Origin: Echinococcus granulosus
Taxonomy: Eukaryota; Platyhelminthes; Cestoda; Cyclophyllidea; Taeniidae
DNA length: 64,000 nucleotides
Direction of reading: 5' to 3'
Assembly: GCF_000524195.1 (NCBI RefSeq)
Contig: NW_020170385.1
Span: 1,615,340 to 1,679,339, forward strand
In this document: piece by piece, positions 14,501 through 26,477 of the stretch
How positions within the stretch are numbered: the stretch's first letter is position 1
Layout of the letters: every line of letters begins with the position of its first letter
The notes under the pieces: generated by a model
Database searches by the model: none
Told to the model about the DNA's origin: nothing
The model's input: only the letters and a program-made list of their open reading frames with translations
Position numbers and translations under genes: made by a program

Positions 14501-17500
14501 ATGCGATGGACTGTGATTCTTTAGTCAACATGCTAAAATTGAAATTTCTTCTGCACATAGCACTAGTTATTTAATTCATTTTGGTACATCGTTACTTTGC
14601 TCTGTCGAGGGTAATTGGTGTTAATTCTTTCACGGGATAATGGCCATAAATATTGGCAGCTACTTCGCACAATAGGCCATAGAAATTCTGCTTTACGAGA
14701 AAGAGATTGTTGTCATAGCAATACCGAGTTAAAAAGTAAGGCACCTTCACTTATTAAAATTCCTACATTCCTTAAGTGAACGCCGGTGACAAAAACATTC
14801 GTCACTATCTGTTAATCAATAGGGGATAAGTAGTGACAAAAGACCCCGATTTATAACACCCACCGGTGGATAAGTGAAATCATTTCATAATAATTGTCTT
14901 AGGGTTGCAGTTTTTAGCTAGGAAATAGCTTAATTAGGTGAGGTTGTGACTTAAATTAGTTGCCACTACATTTACGAATGACGTAGTGTGTGAAATTGCT
15001 GTAAGAGGAGGCTTATGAAGTTCATCCCCAGTTGGCACACCGCCGTGCAGATGCGTCAGTTGAGGCATACGCCTTAAATTTTAGATGCCAATTAGTGACT
15101 GGACGCGCTCTCCAGTCGACACGACACGCGCAATTAGGCGATCGGATTCCACAGGCTCAAGTCTGACACATGGACATGCGCCAAGCAGTTTACTGTGCTT
15201 TCTTAAACTGGTAGTAGCAACGATATTGCACTAGAGCTAGTTTCCAGTTTCTAACAAAAACATTAATGGAATGCGTGGCCATATTTATATGACGCCTTTA
15301 ATACACAGGGTTGGGATATGTGAATGGAACTTGCCAGAATGAAGGAATGCCTTCTCATTTGTTGTGAAGCAAATTCTAAAAAGTTAAGTTTGTGTGAATT
15401 ACGGAATGCCAATATAAATTTTATCCATATACTCTACTCAAAAAGATGTGTTCTAGTTGCCTACATCAAACTGGCATCCTAGAGGAGTTATATTCCCATT
15501 TTCAGCTGAATGAACCGGAACGGACCTTCCTCAGTCAGCGTCCAGACCTAACCGAACCTCATTGTCTGAGCAAGCGCTCAAACTGCAGTCTCGTAAGTCC
15601 TCAACATATTTGACTATCTGATGTGTGCGTGTGTGAAGAAGGTTCAGTTTTAGCCATGCACTCATAGGAGCAGTGAAAGCCGTCCTTCGTGTTTTCCTTG
15701 ATGATGGCGGTAGTGTTTTTTGTATCTGAGACAGAATTGAGGTTGCATAAATAAAGGCTGTAAACGGGGTCTAGTGGTCTTATATGCCCAGCCAGGATTC
15801 ACATCAAGGAGTTGGAGGGACTCGCACGGTTGCACTCTTGCCTCCTAGTCGATGATTCAACCTGTAGGCTGCGCGCATACCCGGGTAGATGCACGCATAC
15901 AGCACTCCCCTCTCGAAGGCTCGCCTCCTCCTGTTAGTCGAGATATTTTTTTAATCTCCTTCAGTGCCTCGAAGTTTGTCGATGGCCCCGACAAAATATC
16001 TCATCTTGCGAATCGTCATGCAAACAGCTTGAGGTGAGTGGCTTGCCTCCTCTCTATTTTACACTTCTACCTTACCATCATTTTTACATATAGTGCAGCT
16101 CTTTGTTGTTTGATGATAGCATCGTTCATAAAAATAAACCCATTAGTTTGACTGAATAAAACGTCTTCACAGAGTTGCTAAAGGATTTTATTCGGTAAAT
16201 ATTTATTACGTGCTTGCTAAAGCATCCCAAAATAAGATGTGGAGGTTATATTCGACAGAACGTTTTCTCATTTAACTTTCTGAACAAATTGTGTGATTAC
16301 AAATGCCAATTACATTGAACATGGAAGACACCTGTAAGTTAGCTTGCCTTCAGTTACAGAAAGGTAATCAGTCACCCATCAGTATATTCTAGGTTCCAAA
16401 GTGTACATTCACTGTTGCAAGGTAGACCTCTTTAAGTTTCACCTCTCAATATTAGAATCTTGGTTTTTAAATAAATAGTGGTTTTGACCTTTGATCAAGG
16501 ATTTATTTCTGTATTAGTTGTGCTGACACAGGTATCAACAACTGCAGTTTAAGTAAGTAGGCAATTTTATTAGCCTAGCGTTTTTTTGCATTTTCAGGAG
16601 AGCGCATTGCAAATGCTGCCTAACAGTCCGCTTGAGATACACCGCAGAACGTGTCTGGAAGCCTGTGTATTTTCGCACACCAACCGGAGAGACAGAGCGG
16701 CAGTGGTTAGCGGACTGCTGCCGGCCTCTTGTCCTCTGCCCTCCAGCTGGCCCGACGGCTCGACATGTCAGCCGCACCAGCGCTGCACCACCGACGCGGA
16801 CTGCGGCCACAGCCCCCTCGCCAAGTGCTGTCGTTTCGATGCATGCCTCGTTGAACATCAGTCCCTCTCACCGTCCACCTCCATGCTCTACCGCTTGGCT
16901 CGTGGTGGTGGACCCCCCGCTCTTCGGCGGCCTCTTCCCCCCACCGGATTTTGCATTCGCATTGCCAACGACACCGCCTTCGCCTACAGAGGTAGCATTA
17001 CTGGCTAACTTTAAAAAACGGCTTACTCTGGCTACCTATTCTCGTGAAAAATTGTTGCTCAAAACATGTGTGGAACTGTCTTCTAGAGCTCTAGTGAGCA
17101 GTCACTTCTCATGGTGGCTTACTTTATCCCGATGACGGCATTAAGCATGCATTTTGTGTCTCTTCACATGTGTTGACAACTACATTGTACTAAAGCTCAC
17201 GCCAGTATAATGCATTTTAACCTGATCGTGGATTCTGCACTAATCATGTCTTTGGTATCCCTAAAAATAAGTCAACTGTACACAAGGCAAATGCGTGTAA
17301 TTGCCTGGTGTTTACGGAGACGTTTATGTCAAAATGATTTCCAGTCTAGTTTTAACATACTGCCAGCCCCGTGTTCAGTACGACGCCTTCTATCCAAGGA
17401 AAGGAAGTACTGGATATCGTCCTACATCATGGTTATTTTTATATGAAATGTGGCAACGTTAGGAATAATTTTAATCCCGAAAGATTTTCGCAATGTAAAT

Positions 17501-20500
17501 TGTTCTCAAAACAATCTAATAAGTAGCTTCGATGGAATACGAATGGTCTCGTTGCGTAATTTCGGCGTTTAGATACAAAATACACCATTGTAATATTTAC
17601 TTCATAAAGTGTGATGGATTGCAAAGTGGTTCTGAATTATTACGCAAATCTCTAGGATGAGGAAGCAGAATTAAGCCATTCAATTAACATTTTAAAAAAT
17701 TCTTTACATTCTTCATAAACTTTTAGGAGTACCCCCAGTACCCGATCGACCGTCAGTGCATCAAACAGCTATGACTCTGGGTGAACAGGATGCTTACAAG
17801 TTGGAACTAGATTGGCCCAACTACTACAACATCAGTGGACCTGCCGGCTCATTAGAATGGATTCATCCAGCCGTCTTCCTCGTCCAGGTGCGTCTTTTCC
17901 GCGACCTTGGTGACTCCTTATTTGAGGATCAGGGTGAATTCGGAGATGAAATATTACAAGAAGAACTCTTTAGTGAGTGGCGAAGCCTCGTCTGGGTAAG
18001 AATTTCACGTCATTTCTTCTGATCTTAAATATGATTTAAGTTTGTTCGCCTTCATTTGAAATTAGATAAAACCACTTTGTCGATTGACTACTATTATTAA
18101 TCACGACACTTAACATGCTATAATTCGTGTACTAAGTAACTTTCACCCCTATCTCATTAGTTGCCTTTTTGAGAATGTTAACTCATCTTATGATGACAAT
18201 AGGGATGTAGTTAATTATGAAGCCTTCTTGTTAATGTGGCTAAGTAGATGATATGGCTTGATAGAGTTGTCTGCTGGTATCAATGCCTCCATTTCCCATT
18301 GTACTCATAAGAAGTGATGGGTTTAAATGGGTTACCGAGCCGTTCATTTGGCCTTGAATTCCACTCCTTCCTAATACCAGTAAGCGATTGGGATCCTCTA
18401 ACATCCATCTTACTCGGTAAGGGCAGTATTCTCATGTAACGCAAGTTGGTTCGCAGTCCAACTACTAAGAGTGTGAGACTGGGAATGCCATAGTTTTTGA
18501 CTTTCGTCAATATTTGCGGTGGCAGTGGCATTCATAAGTCAACCGGTGTCAGCCGCACGTCCGTACGTTTATTCATTCTTAGTCGCTCATCCACAAGCCC
18601 CCTTTTTGTGTTGGAGGAGTGGTAGTGATAGACAATGGGAATTTTACAAGGGAAGACCACTCATTCGTCTATCTCTCAACCTACTTTCTGACGTCCTGAA
18701 ATTACTTTATTGTCAACCCACTGCATGTGATTTTTTTCTCATCCCTTCTACGAACGCGATTTCTCTTGACGTTAAGCAAATCAGACTTGATCCTTTTGTT
18801 CCGTTAAGCATATTTTGGATCTGTACTGAATTGATGTAGTATATGAATTCGTGCAATACTACTCATTACATCATTTTTTTAATATTTAAAGACCACAAAG
18901 GTTGGTGCAGTTCTCTCGGATCTCAGTCCCGGAACGTGGTACCAGTTTCGGTTGAAAGCTGCCTCGGGAGCAGGTTTCGGTGGAAACGGTCGCCCTAGTC
19001 GACCTGTCAAGGTGATGACACTACCCGGGGCTCCTTGTAATCTCACAGAGAGCAATTTGCGTATCTATTCTAATAAAGTCGAAGTAAAACTTCAGTGGGA
19101 ACCACCTGCTCTTGGAAGCGTTCCTGTCAAATTTTACAGGGTGAGCTTCAGCAAATTCGAAATGAAAAACCCATTCTCTTTTCGATTTGGGTATTTTGAT
19201 AAAAACATTAATGAGAACTCCACTTACTAATTGCATCTAAATTTTCACGATGTTCTATCAAACATATTTACTGATGACCTTAAGCTTCCCAGAATCGACG
19301 GAGACTAATTATTCTGCCTTCTACAGGTGAGCTGGAAGAAGAATGTTCCTATGCACATGAATGGCAACTCATTGGGGGAGTATGAGGCCAAGGTGCCCAA
19401 GAAGGTTCTCACTTACACCCTGCAGGACCTGGAGCCAGGCACCGTCTACAAGGTGCAGGTGGCTTCAGTGGCCGTCGCTGACGGAAAAGAGTGGTCCAGT
19501 CCTCCAGTGACGCTCTTCATTAAGACCGTACCGGCTCCCTCTAAAGAATATCCTCTAGGTGGTAAGTTTTGCGCCCTCATCTTATTTCTGCGCTCCCAAT
19601 AACTGTGCTCAACATGGCGCTTTTTCTTATCACATAGATTACTACACTCTAAGCTCTTGCGTTTGGATTTATAGTGCTGTCAAATTATGGTAAATAGTTC
19701 TCTTTGTTTCTTCTAGTTGTAAACTTTTACCACACGGGAGCAGGAAGATGTCGATGCGGCGATTCTCCTGAAAATCGAAATTTTATCCAACCTGCGTTTT
19801 TTGAAGGCGGGATCCTAAAAGCCCACCTCACTATACCTCGGCACTTCCGTAAATTTAGTATTTAACTGCGCTCCTGCTAGCTTAAACTAGGAATGGATTT
19901 AAAATTTAGCTCCAATTCCCGCTTATGGATGACCACTTTTCACAATTTATTATACTTAGTGTTCATTTAAAGGGGTTTCAATTAGCCTAATTTGAAAATT
20001 CAAATCCATTGGAGAGAATTCATTAATACATCGTCAAGGAATGATTGGCGCCGTGAAAAATACTTATATTGATGTTAATTACTCTTTTACACGTGTCGTA
20101 GTGACTCAATATTTTGGGTCCAGTGTCCAAGATACCACGATCTTCCACCTCCTTTGGAGTCCACACGTCTGTATTGAAACGCCAAATTCTGAAGTTGGTC
20201 TAACCAGCGCCCCCGCTGTATTAAATGCATATGTAAGTGGTTGTCTTGACTGGACGGTCTAATTCACACTCCATCCTCTTGTACCCAACTCTTCCGTCTG
20301 TGAAATTGTAAAATATGGGTTCTTTTTTATTTAGACGGCAGCTCTTTCTGGTATGGATCTGGAAAATCTACGATTTCAATGTCACTACAAATTGCAAATA
20401 AGTATGACTGAGGTGCCTCCAGAAATGACATCGAAGAACTCCCTGGATTTATGTTTCTGCACACCCTCCTGCACAGACGTTGTTGTCAGATCTGGTCCTA

Positions 20501-23398
20501 AACCGAAGAACTGCTCTTTCGCAGGTAAATCAGTGGTTCTTGTAAACACTAAATACACCACCAAATAAGTGAAATAGTTAATGGTAAGCACTGTAATTGT
20601 TGAATATACCTACTTAACCAAATTTACATCAAGAACACCTAGGGTCATTAAATTCATGGACTCTCCTTAGGCGCATTATACGATTACTTACTTAGCTTAT
20701 TAATTTTAGACGTCTTCATCCCTCATCGGCCAGTCGACGTTGGCTATCGCTTATTCCCCACTGATACAAACCAGCCACACCCCATAGCCTCAGGAGGAGC
20801 GGTTATCTCCTCACAATCAGAGACCGAACCAGTATTTCCCGTTCGCAACGCCTTCAAGACGGGTGCCAGTCAGTCCCTCGGTTTCGACGCAATCATTTAT
20901 TGGAAGCCGCATCCCGACATGGTGATGGCCACAGAGAGCATCGGACGGTACACCAAGTACGTCAGCCCCGAGGCACACCCCTTCCCGGAGGCTCAACGGC
21001 AGTCGCGCGGCTACCGGGTGATCTGGGGACCCCGTCTTGTCGAGCCCATCGAACCGGACATGTACAACAATGGCATCGCTCCACAGCTGGATCCCGAACG
21101 AACTGAATCCAAAGTTGTCGACTCGGTAGGCTATGTAATTAACCAAATTTATTTTGTACTTCTTAAAATTAGTCGCACCACCTAAACTGCCAGCATTTCT
21201 GAGGTGGAATCTCGTGCACTACATAAAAACCTTGATTTGTGAATGTGTGTGCCTTTTATCGTAGAGTCTTGAGCTAAACTTCCACGTCTTATATTCCCGT
21301 CATCCTAGAAAGTGCACAATGTGATATTAAGAAACTTGGAGCCAGACACACTGTACATAGTCCAAGTTCAAACAATTGGTGCCCATAGCGACAGTCCTGT
21401 GAATGCAGTCTTCTTCACTACTCCGGGTAAGTCCTTTTTTGCTTCAATCTACCTGAATCGTACACATTTAAATTCTTGACATCAAACTTCTGGATTTTAC
21501 GTGATAAGTAAGTCAAGTCGATTTTTAGATCTCGTTTAGCCTTTACTCAATGTTATTTCTTAGCAGATATGATAAAAAATGTTAGGTAAATTGTGGAAAT
21601 CCTGGGTTTAGCATTTCTTAATAACCCATTGCTTATTCATTTTCATTTTAAATTTAGTAAGAGAAGTGGGTATTTTGCAACGTGTTGTATGCAAATCACA
21701 GAAGAGGTTGAAAATCCCCAGTTTTACTGGTTACTCATTCAACTCTGTTCTGAATGCGTAGTTTAGCAAACCAATCATGAATCCGTTTTGACAAGAAAAG
21801 AATTTTTTGAAACGGAATAAGTATTCACAAAGCCAAGCGTTTAAATCTGACGAGCCTTCTTAAAATAGCATTTTAAATGAATAAGGAGTTCATTGAAGTG
21901 TCTACTTCCGAAAACTTAACCCAAGTGCACCACACTCTAAAGGGGAAAGCTAAGTGTGATCTTTCTTGCGAAACAGAATTTTCCATAGCCAGTCAGCTAT
22001 GTCTATCGCCCCATCGCCTCTGAGGTCTCAGGAAGGGTTCTACTTTGCACTGCTGTGGGGTTTGCTAAATGCGACGTTTCCCTTACAGAAAGCGAAAATT
22101 AGAAGTGCGGGCTCTTATCAGAAACAGCGCGTATGTGCATCAAGCTCCTAATTGTAATCAATATCCATACCACGAAGCTGACGCTCGACTTCCAGGAAGA
22201 AAATGCACCATACCTCTCCCCTAATCAGTTGCAATTGGGTCTTACCTGTTGCCTTTTTGGTTCGCGCGCTCTCCAGCTGGAAAAAGCAGGCATGACTAAT
22301 GTAAGGGCTTAGAAGCAGAGGAGGAAGAGGCGAAGATAGAGATGGGGTGGGGAATGGTGTCAGCTAGTCGTGGAGGCTGGATATCAACCCTGGAGGTGGG
22401 CAGCCTTGATTACCTCTTACTGGGGAGTAATTAACTCTCACTCCCTTTAATCCCGATTTAAGCGAGGCTGTTAATCATTATCTGATGAGTCTTGATGTTT
22501 TGGGTAGCCAAATTCCAAGTCCTCTACCACTCCTGTTAAATTTTTTTCCTCATTTTGAAGCTATCTGGATTGTTTAGCCTTGGAATCGCCGATTTCACCA
22601 TCTACCCAAGATTTTTGTGTTGCATTTACTGCCATAAGATGTTTTCAAATGAACTCATAAACTTAAGTGGAAAATATGAAAAGTTTTGTCAAAATGACAT
22701 TTACACTTTATTGCGGGCTAGAATGCGTGCCTTAAATCAGGGTTGATGGAAAGATTCTCCACAAATAAAAAATGAAGCCAGTCTAAATTCCTTGTTCATA
22801 TGAGGTGCTTCCATGAAGTGGTCCTCTTAAATCGTGTAATTTGACAACTGCGTTCTCGCGCACGTCAATGTACCTTTGGATTCATTAACAGTAAATCAGC
22901 TCTTCCGTAATAAGCCAACCAAATCTAATCTTAGAATTATTGTATTCTCGTCCACATTCTCGCAACTGACCATTTCGATATGGATGGTTGGAAACCCAAA
23001 TTCGACGTCGAATGTTTCCATTACTTGGGTTATACAAAGTAGGAGTTACGGTAATTTTGTCTTGAACATACACGAGGAAGTAAGAAATGACAGAAATTAG
23101 TCTTTAGCTGATGACTAAGCTAAGTAATTTTTGAACTACGTAAGTTGATTAGAAGGCTCTGAGGATATTGCCCTTAGGCACATTATCCTGAGCATTTGGT
23201 GTTATCATCAGACGGGTATCTTACCACGTCATAGTTCCAAAAAAAATTAACCTCAATTCAGCTAGTAATTTCTTTTATTTTCCAGGTCTGTGGAAATACG
23301 GTGATACCGACTCATCAAGCGTTCTGCGAAGTAGTTGGGTTGCTTGTACTTCTTTGGCATCACTGAGCCTATTTCTCTATTGTGTTTTGCCTAGGTGA
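11462..23398 (+). CDS. kal-1: Anosmin-1 / KAL-1 homologue (WAP + 4 fibronectin III), 11 exons
   Basis: Predicted 799-aa extracellular matrix/cell-surface protein of the anosmin-1 family, which in other animals binds heparan sulfate and acts in axon branching and cell migration. Exons: 11462-11596, 15506-15592, 16598-16991, 17727-17995, 18892-19140, 19327-19561, 20039-20232, 20335-20524, 20710-21125, 21309-21426, 23286-23398; all join in phase with GT/AG borders. I chose the ATG at 11462 because a hydrophobic signal peptide (MVPSHGILLTVLAILG...) follows directly. Then come a Cys-rich segment (exons 1-3), a WAP domain in exon 3 (CTTDADC, then KCC), and four FnIII domains: exons 4-5 (GTWYQFRLKAASG), exons 5-6 (GTVYKVQVASVA), exons 7-8 and exons 9-10 (DTLYIVQVQTIG). 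The order matches vertebrate anosmin-1. The last exon encodes a small-residue stretch and a hydrophobic end, like a GPI-attachment signal. Intron 1 is 3.9 kb. Exons 2 and 7 are the least certain. Human anosmin-1 is somewhat shorter. Confidence 0.85.
15768..15862 (+). other. Possible tRNA-derived (SINE-like) pol III fragment
   Basis: In anosmin intron 2, GGTCTAGTGGTCT (15768-15780) matches a tRNA-Glu/Asp-like A box, and GATTCAACC (15854-15862) resembles a B box about 75 bp downstream. No cloverleaf can be folded, so this is not a tRNA gene. It may be an old tRNA-derived repeat or chance. Confidence 0.2.
16598..16991 (+). other. Anosmin exon 3: Cys-rich end and WAP domain
   Basis: WAP (four-disulfide core) pattern: eight Cys in the order C, C, C, C, CC, C, C. 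The first seven are spaced normally (ASCPLP, STCQ, RCTT, DCGH, KCC, DACL). The eighth (GFC) comes 35 residues after the seventh instead of the usual three or so. The exon ends AYR-G and joins GVPPVPDRP in exon 4, matching the family's WAP-to-FnIII linker. Confidence 0.75.
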
Positions 23399-23809
23399 TT
23401 CGTCGGATTACTATAGCGAACATACATTTAGTCTTTCCATGCTCACCTTCCGTAACAGCCCACCTCGGTCCTGTGAGAATACGACCAGATTCGCCAAAAC
23501 TTCTCCCCATCTCCATTTCGGCTTATAAGAGAAAAAGTGCCTTTTTCTATTGACTCGGTTTACTGTATATAAAGCAATGATAGCCCGCATTATTTCTCCT
23601 GATTTGTATATGAGTAAGGACTTCAAATTTCATTTGGACATGCTCCTTTACGTATATCCAAACCTCTTATGACTTATCAAAATACCTGTCATCATTTTTA
23701 ATGCGCTGCATATGTCGCTTCAATCTGGTTGATAAATATGGCCGCGCCGACTTCTTGTTGGTTCACTAGCGAATGAGAATATTCTCAAGTAACTTGAATT
23801 CAGCTGTTG

Positions 23810-24000
23810 CATCCCAAGACTTCCCTGAAGACAAAAGAAGATGTAATGCTCGGGAAGAATATGTTCGACATACAGGAGGGCTGGGGGGCCACTGGCATGG
23901 CCCGGAGACCAGCCTACCCGACGGAGGTACACTGGTGGAGCACCTGAGTGGATCCTTCACCAAAACTGAGTGTTAAACAAATAACCAACCTATTACACAG
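23810..24000 (+). repeat. Dispersed repeat, copy 1
   Basis: Resembles 25140-25330 by eye over about 180 bp with substitutions and small indels. Shared blocks in order include CCTGAAGA, GCCACTGGCATG, ACCAAAAC, GAGT-TTAA and CAAT/CAAATAA followed by ATTACA. Both copies are in the same orientation, 1.3 kb apart. No terminal repeats, target-site duplication or coding capacity were seen. Confidence 0.5.
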
Positions 24001-25139
24001 TATAAATTTAATTAGATACTAGGTTAATTGCTTAACCATTATTTTGGAACAATTCTGTGCGAGATTTATTAGGCCTTTTTTGTTTGCCTGTTTCTTAATG
24101 CTGCACCTAAGATTTGTATTTCAGCGAATATTGCAATAGTACGTGGCATCAAGTACTGTATTGCCTCATTTCATTAAGTCATTTGACGTTATTGAGCAAA
24201 AATCGGCATAAGTAGATTTGTGTGGTAAATACGAACCCTTATTACGACAAAATTTGTGGGGTTCAAGCGGCTACCATTTGTAGAATTAATTTATTCCATA
24301 TTCACTTGGGAAGCTGTGCTACTCCGGCTTGACGGCAATCTGAAGTGAAGACAAATGCAAGGAACCATATTTTAAGAGCAACGCAAAATGCGCTATTTGC
24401 TGTAAGTGGGATGTTGTTGGGCTCAAGAACAAATCACGATATTAATGTCATGAGGTTGGTAAAAGTTACCATCTTCCAAGATGGAAATATTTCGCTACAG
24501 AAGAACGTTTTTATGCGAAGTTAGTTGAGAGCTGTCGTAGTGGTTTATTGTAATTTCGGGAAAACTGGCTCAATTTTACTTTATTTTGAAATGATAGACA
24601 CTACTAATTGATTTTAATGGCAATAGAAATAAACAGACATCAAAAGGAACAATTCTCAGTATTTTGCCTTGCAAAAAAGTCCACAAGCACGCACAATGGA
24701 GGAGATGGTGTTGATAGTTTGTTTTTAATTTATTGTCCAGGCCCACTGGTTATGTGCCAAGTGTTAGTTATCCTTACATAGAAGAGCTGACCTAGTAGTC
24801 TTAGCTTCATTTCCATGACAATGCCCCCACCAAACATGACGCTAAAAACTCGGAGCTTGGTTGATTCTAAAAGTAGTTAAAACTGGAACTGTAGACGTGC
24901 CTTTTACAGTGTGTGAAGAATGGAACACAATTTTCTAAACATTCATCCACGGGCAAAGGGTTTTCATAGGAAACTAACCATTTTGCAGAGCTGTCATGCT
25001 TATGTCAAGTTAGGCGCAAACGTTCATGTCAGTGTCCCATCAGGGCTATAAAGCGGTGCATTTACTGGTCTAGGTGAGTGACTCACTTTGATTTTTCAAA
25101 AGCAGTAGGGTTGGTTACCAACAGCACTGTACCGCCCAA

Positions 25140-25330
25140 AACCTTTCCTGAAGAGGGAAGAGGTCATACTACTAGAGCAGAAAATGTATTGTCGACGCAT
25201 AGAAAGGTTAGGGCGCCACTGGCATGACCTGTAGGCCACGCCGTCCAGCGGAAGTGCAAAGGCAGAGCTTTAATGGCTCATGAAACCAAAACAAAGAGTT
25301 AAGTAAACAATCAATGCATTACAGACCCCA
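25140..25330 (+). repeat. Dispersed repeat, copy 2
   Basis: Partner of the copy at 23810-24000 in the same orientation. The best-kept segment is CGCCACTGGCATGACC at about 25213-25228. Flanks outside the block do not obviously match, so this looks like two old insertions, or a local duplication now strongly diverged. Confidence 0.5.
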
Positions 25331-26458
25331 ACCAAAATCTCATAGTTATTGAGTGATAAAACTGTGGAGTATGTAATTTTCAAACATATTTTCAATTAAT
25401 CTATTTGAACTCGAACAAGAACATGTTCATTTGCATTAAAGACTGTTTGTAGTCAGTGGAAATGAATAGTGCAATCTGAGGGTAAATGCTACTTCAAAAC
25501 ACAGGGCTGTCGATCAAACGCCTCTGTGCGAAGCCTGACTTTCTCGATTCCACTTAACCAGAAAATGAACGATTTAGTCAAATTAATCGTGATTAAAAGG
25601 TCTTTAAATATCCACGAGCAATAAACCATCCTGAAAATAACGACAGGAGCCATATTGTCGGTAGAAAGGAATTTTTTATGCAAAATGAAACGTTTTTCAT
25701 TAAGGTTATTTATATAGGGAGAAATCAATGAAAGTTTTGAAGCAGCATTACCCACTCTAGCCCTCCGTAAAGCAGGTGTTTTTGTTGTAGCGGGAGCGCA
25801 CCCCGAGTCAAATGGAGACCTATTCGTAATAAATTTTGCGGCGGGTAACCTTTCCCTCCTTCTCCTAGGGCCTCTGCTACTATGACCAGACTACACTGAC
25901 GCCTGTTTTGTTATTCAGAGTAAAAAGCGCTTCTCATATTTAACTTTACAATCCCGCAGTCGATACGATTAACTTGTAATGGAATTGATCAGTGGTCAGC
26001 TCACCAGGCTATTTGTGAACAATTGGTATGGTTAAGCCTCCAGCAACTAAAATATTGTACTAAACTTTCTTTCAGATTTTGAGGATTTTTAGATCTGTCC
26101 TAATCAGCTGTTCATGCTCGTTTTGTAGAGAATTTCGGCGTACAAATTGTACATAGATGGCAGGAAACCGCCTCATCCCCACCTACACATGACAAATATC
26201 ATTGCCACTGAAAAATACATATCTAATAATGTCACACTTAATTGTTATCCACCAAATACTCACGAAGTATATAAATTAACAGGGTTTAACAACAGCTTAA
26301 TGTAAAAATACAGGTTTTTTGAATCTATCAAAGGGATAAGGTTAACAACGTTATTGTCTACCCAGAAAGTCTACGCGTTTCGTCTGCACAATAAAGGAAG
26401 CTTCCTAAAGCCACTTTGCACCATTGATCACTATTCAAATGACTTCGGATATACGCCT

Positions 26459-26477
26459 ATGCGGACTTCGTCCGCAT
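26459..26477. repeat. GC-rich perfect hairpin
   Basis: ATGCGGAC-TTC-GTCCGCAT: an 8-bp perfect inverted repeat with a 3-base loop. After one T-T mismatch, two more C-G pairs extend the stem. It stands out from the surrounding AT-rich DNA. Function unknown. Confidence 0.45.

Noticed and set aside
18280..18839. ORFs on both strands inside anosmin intron 4 (83 and 106 codons)
   Set aside because: No recognisable motif and no in-phase splicing with the FnIII exons; exons 4 and 5 join cleanly without them.
20817..21146. 109-codon minus-strand ORF
   Set aside because: Exact shadow of anosmin exon 9, which is supported by FnIII similarity and phase.
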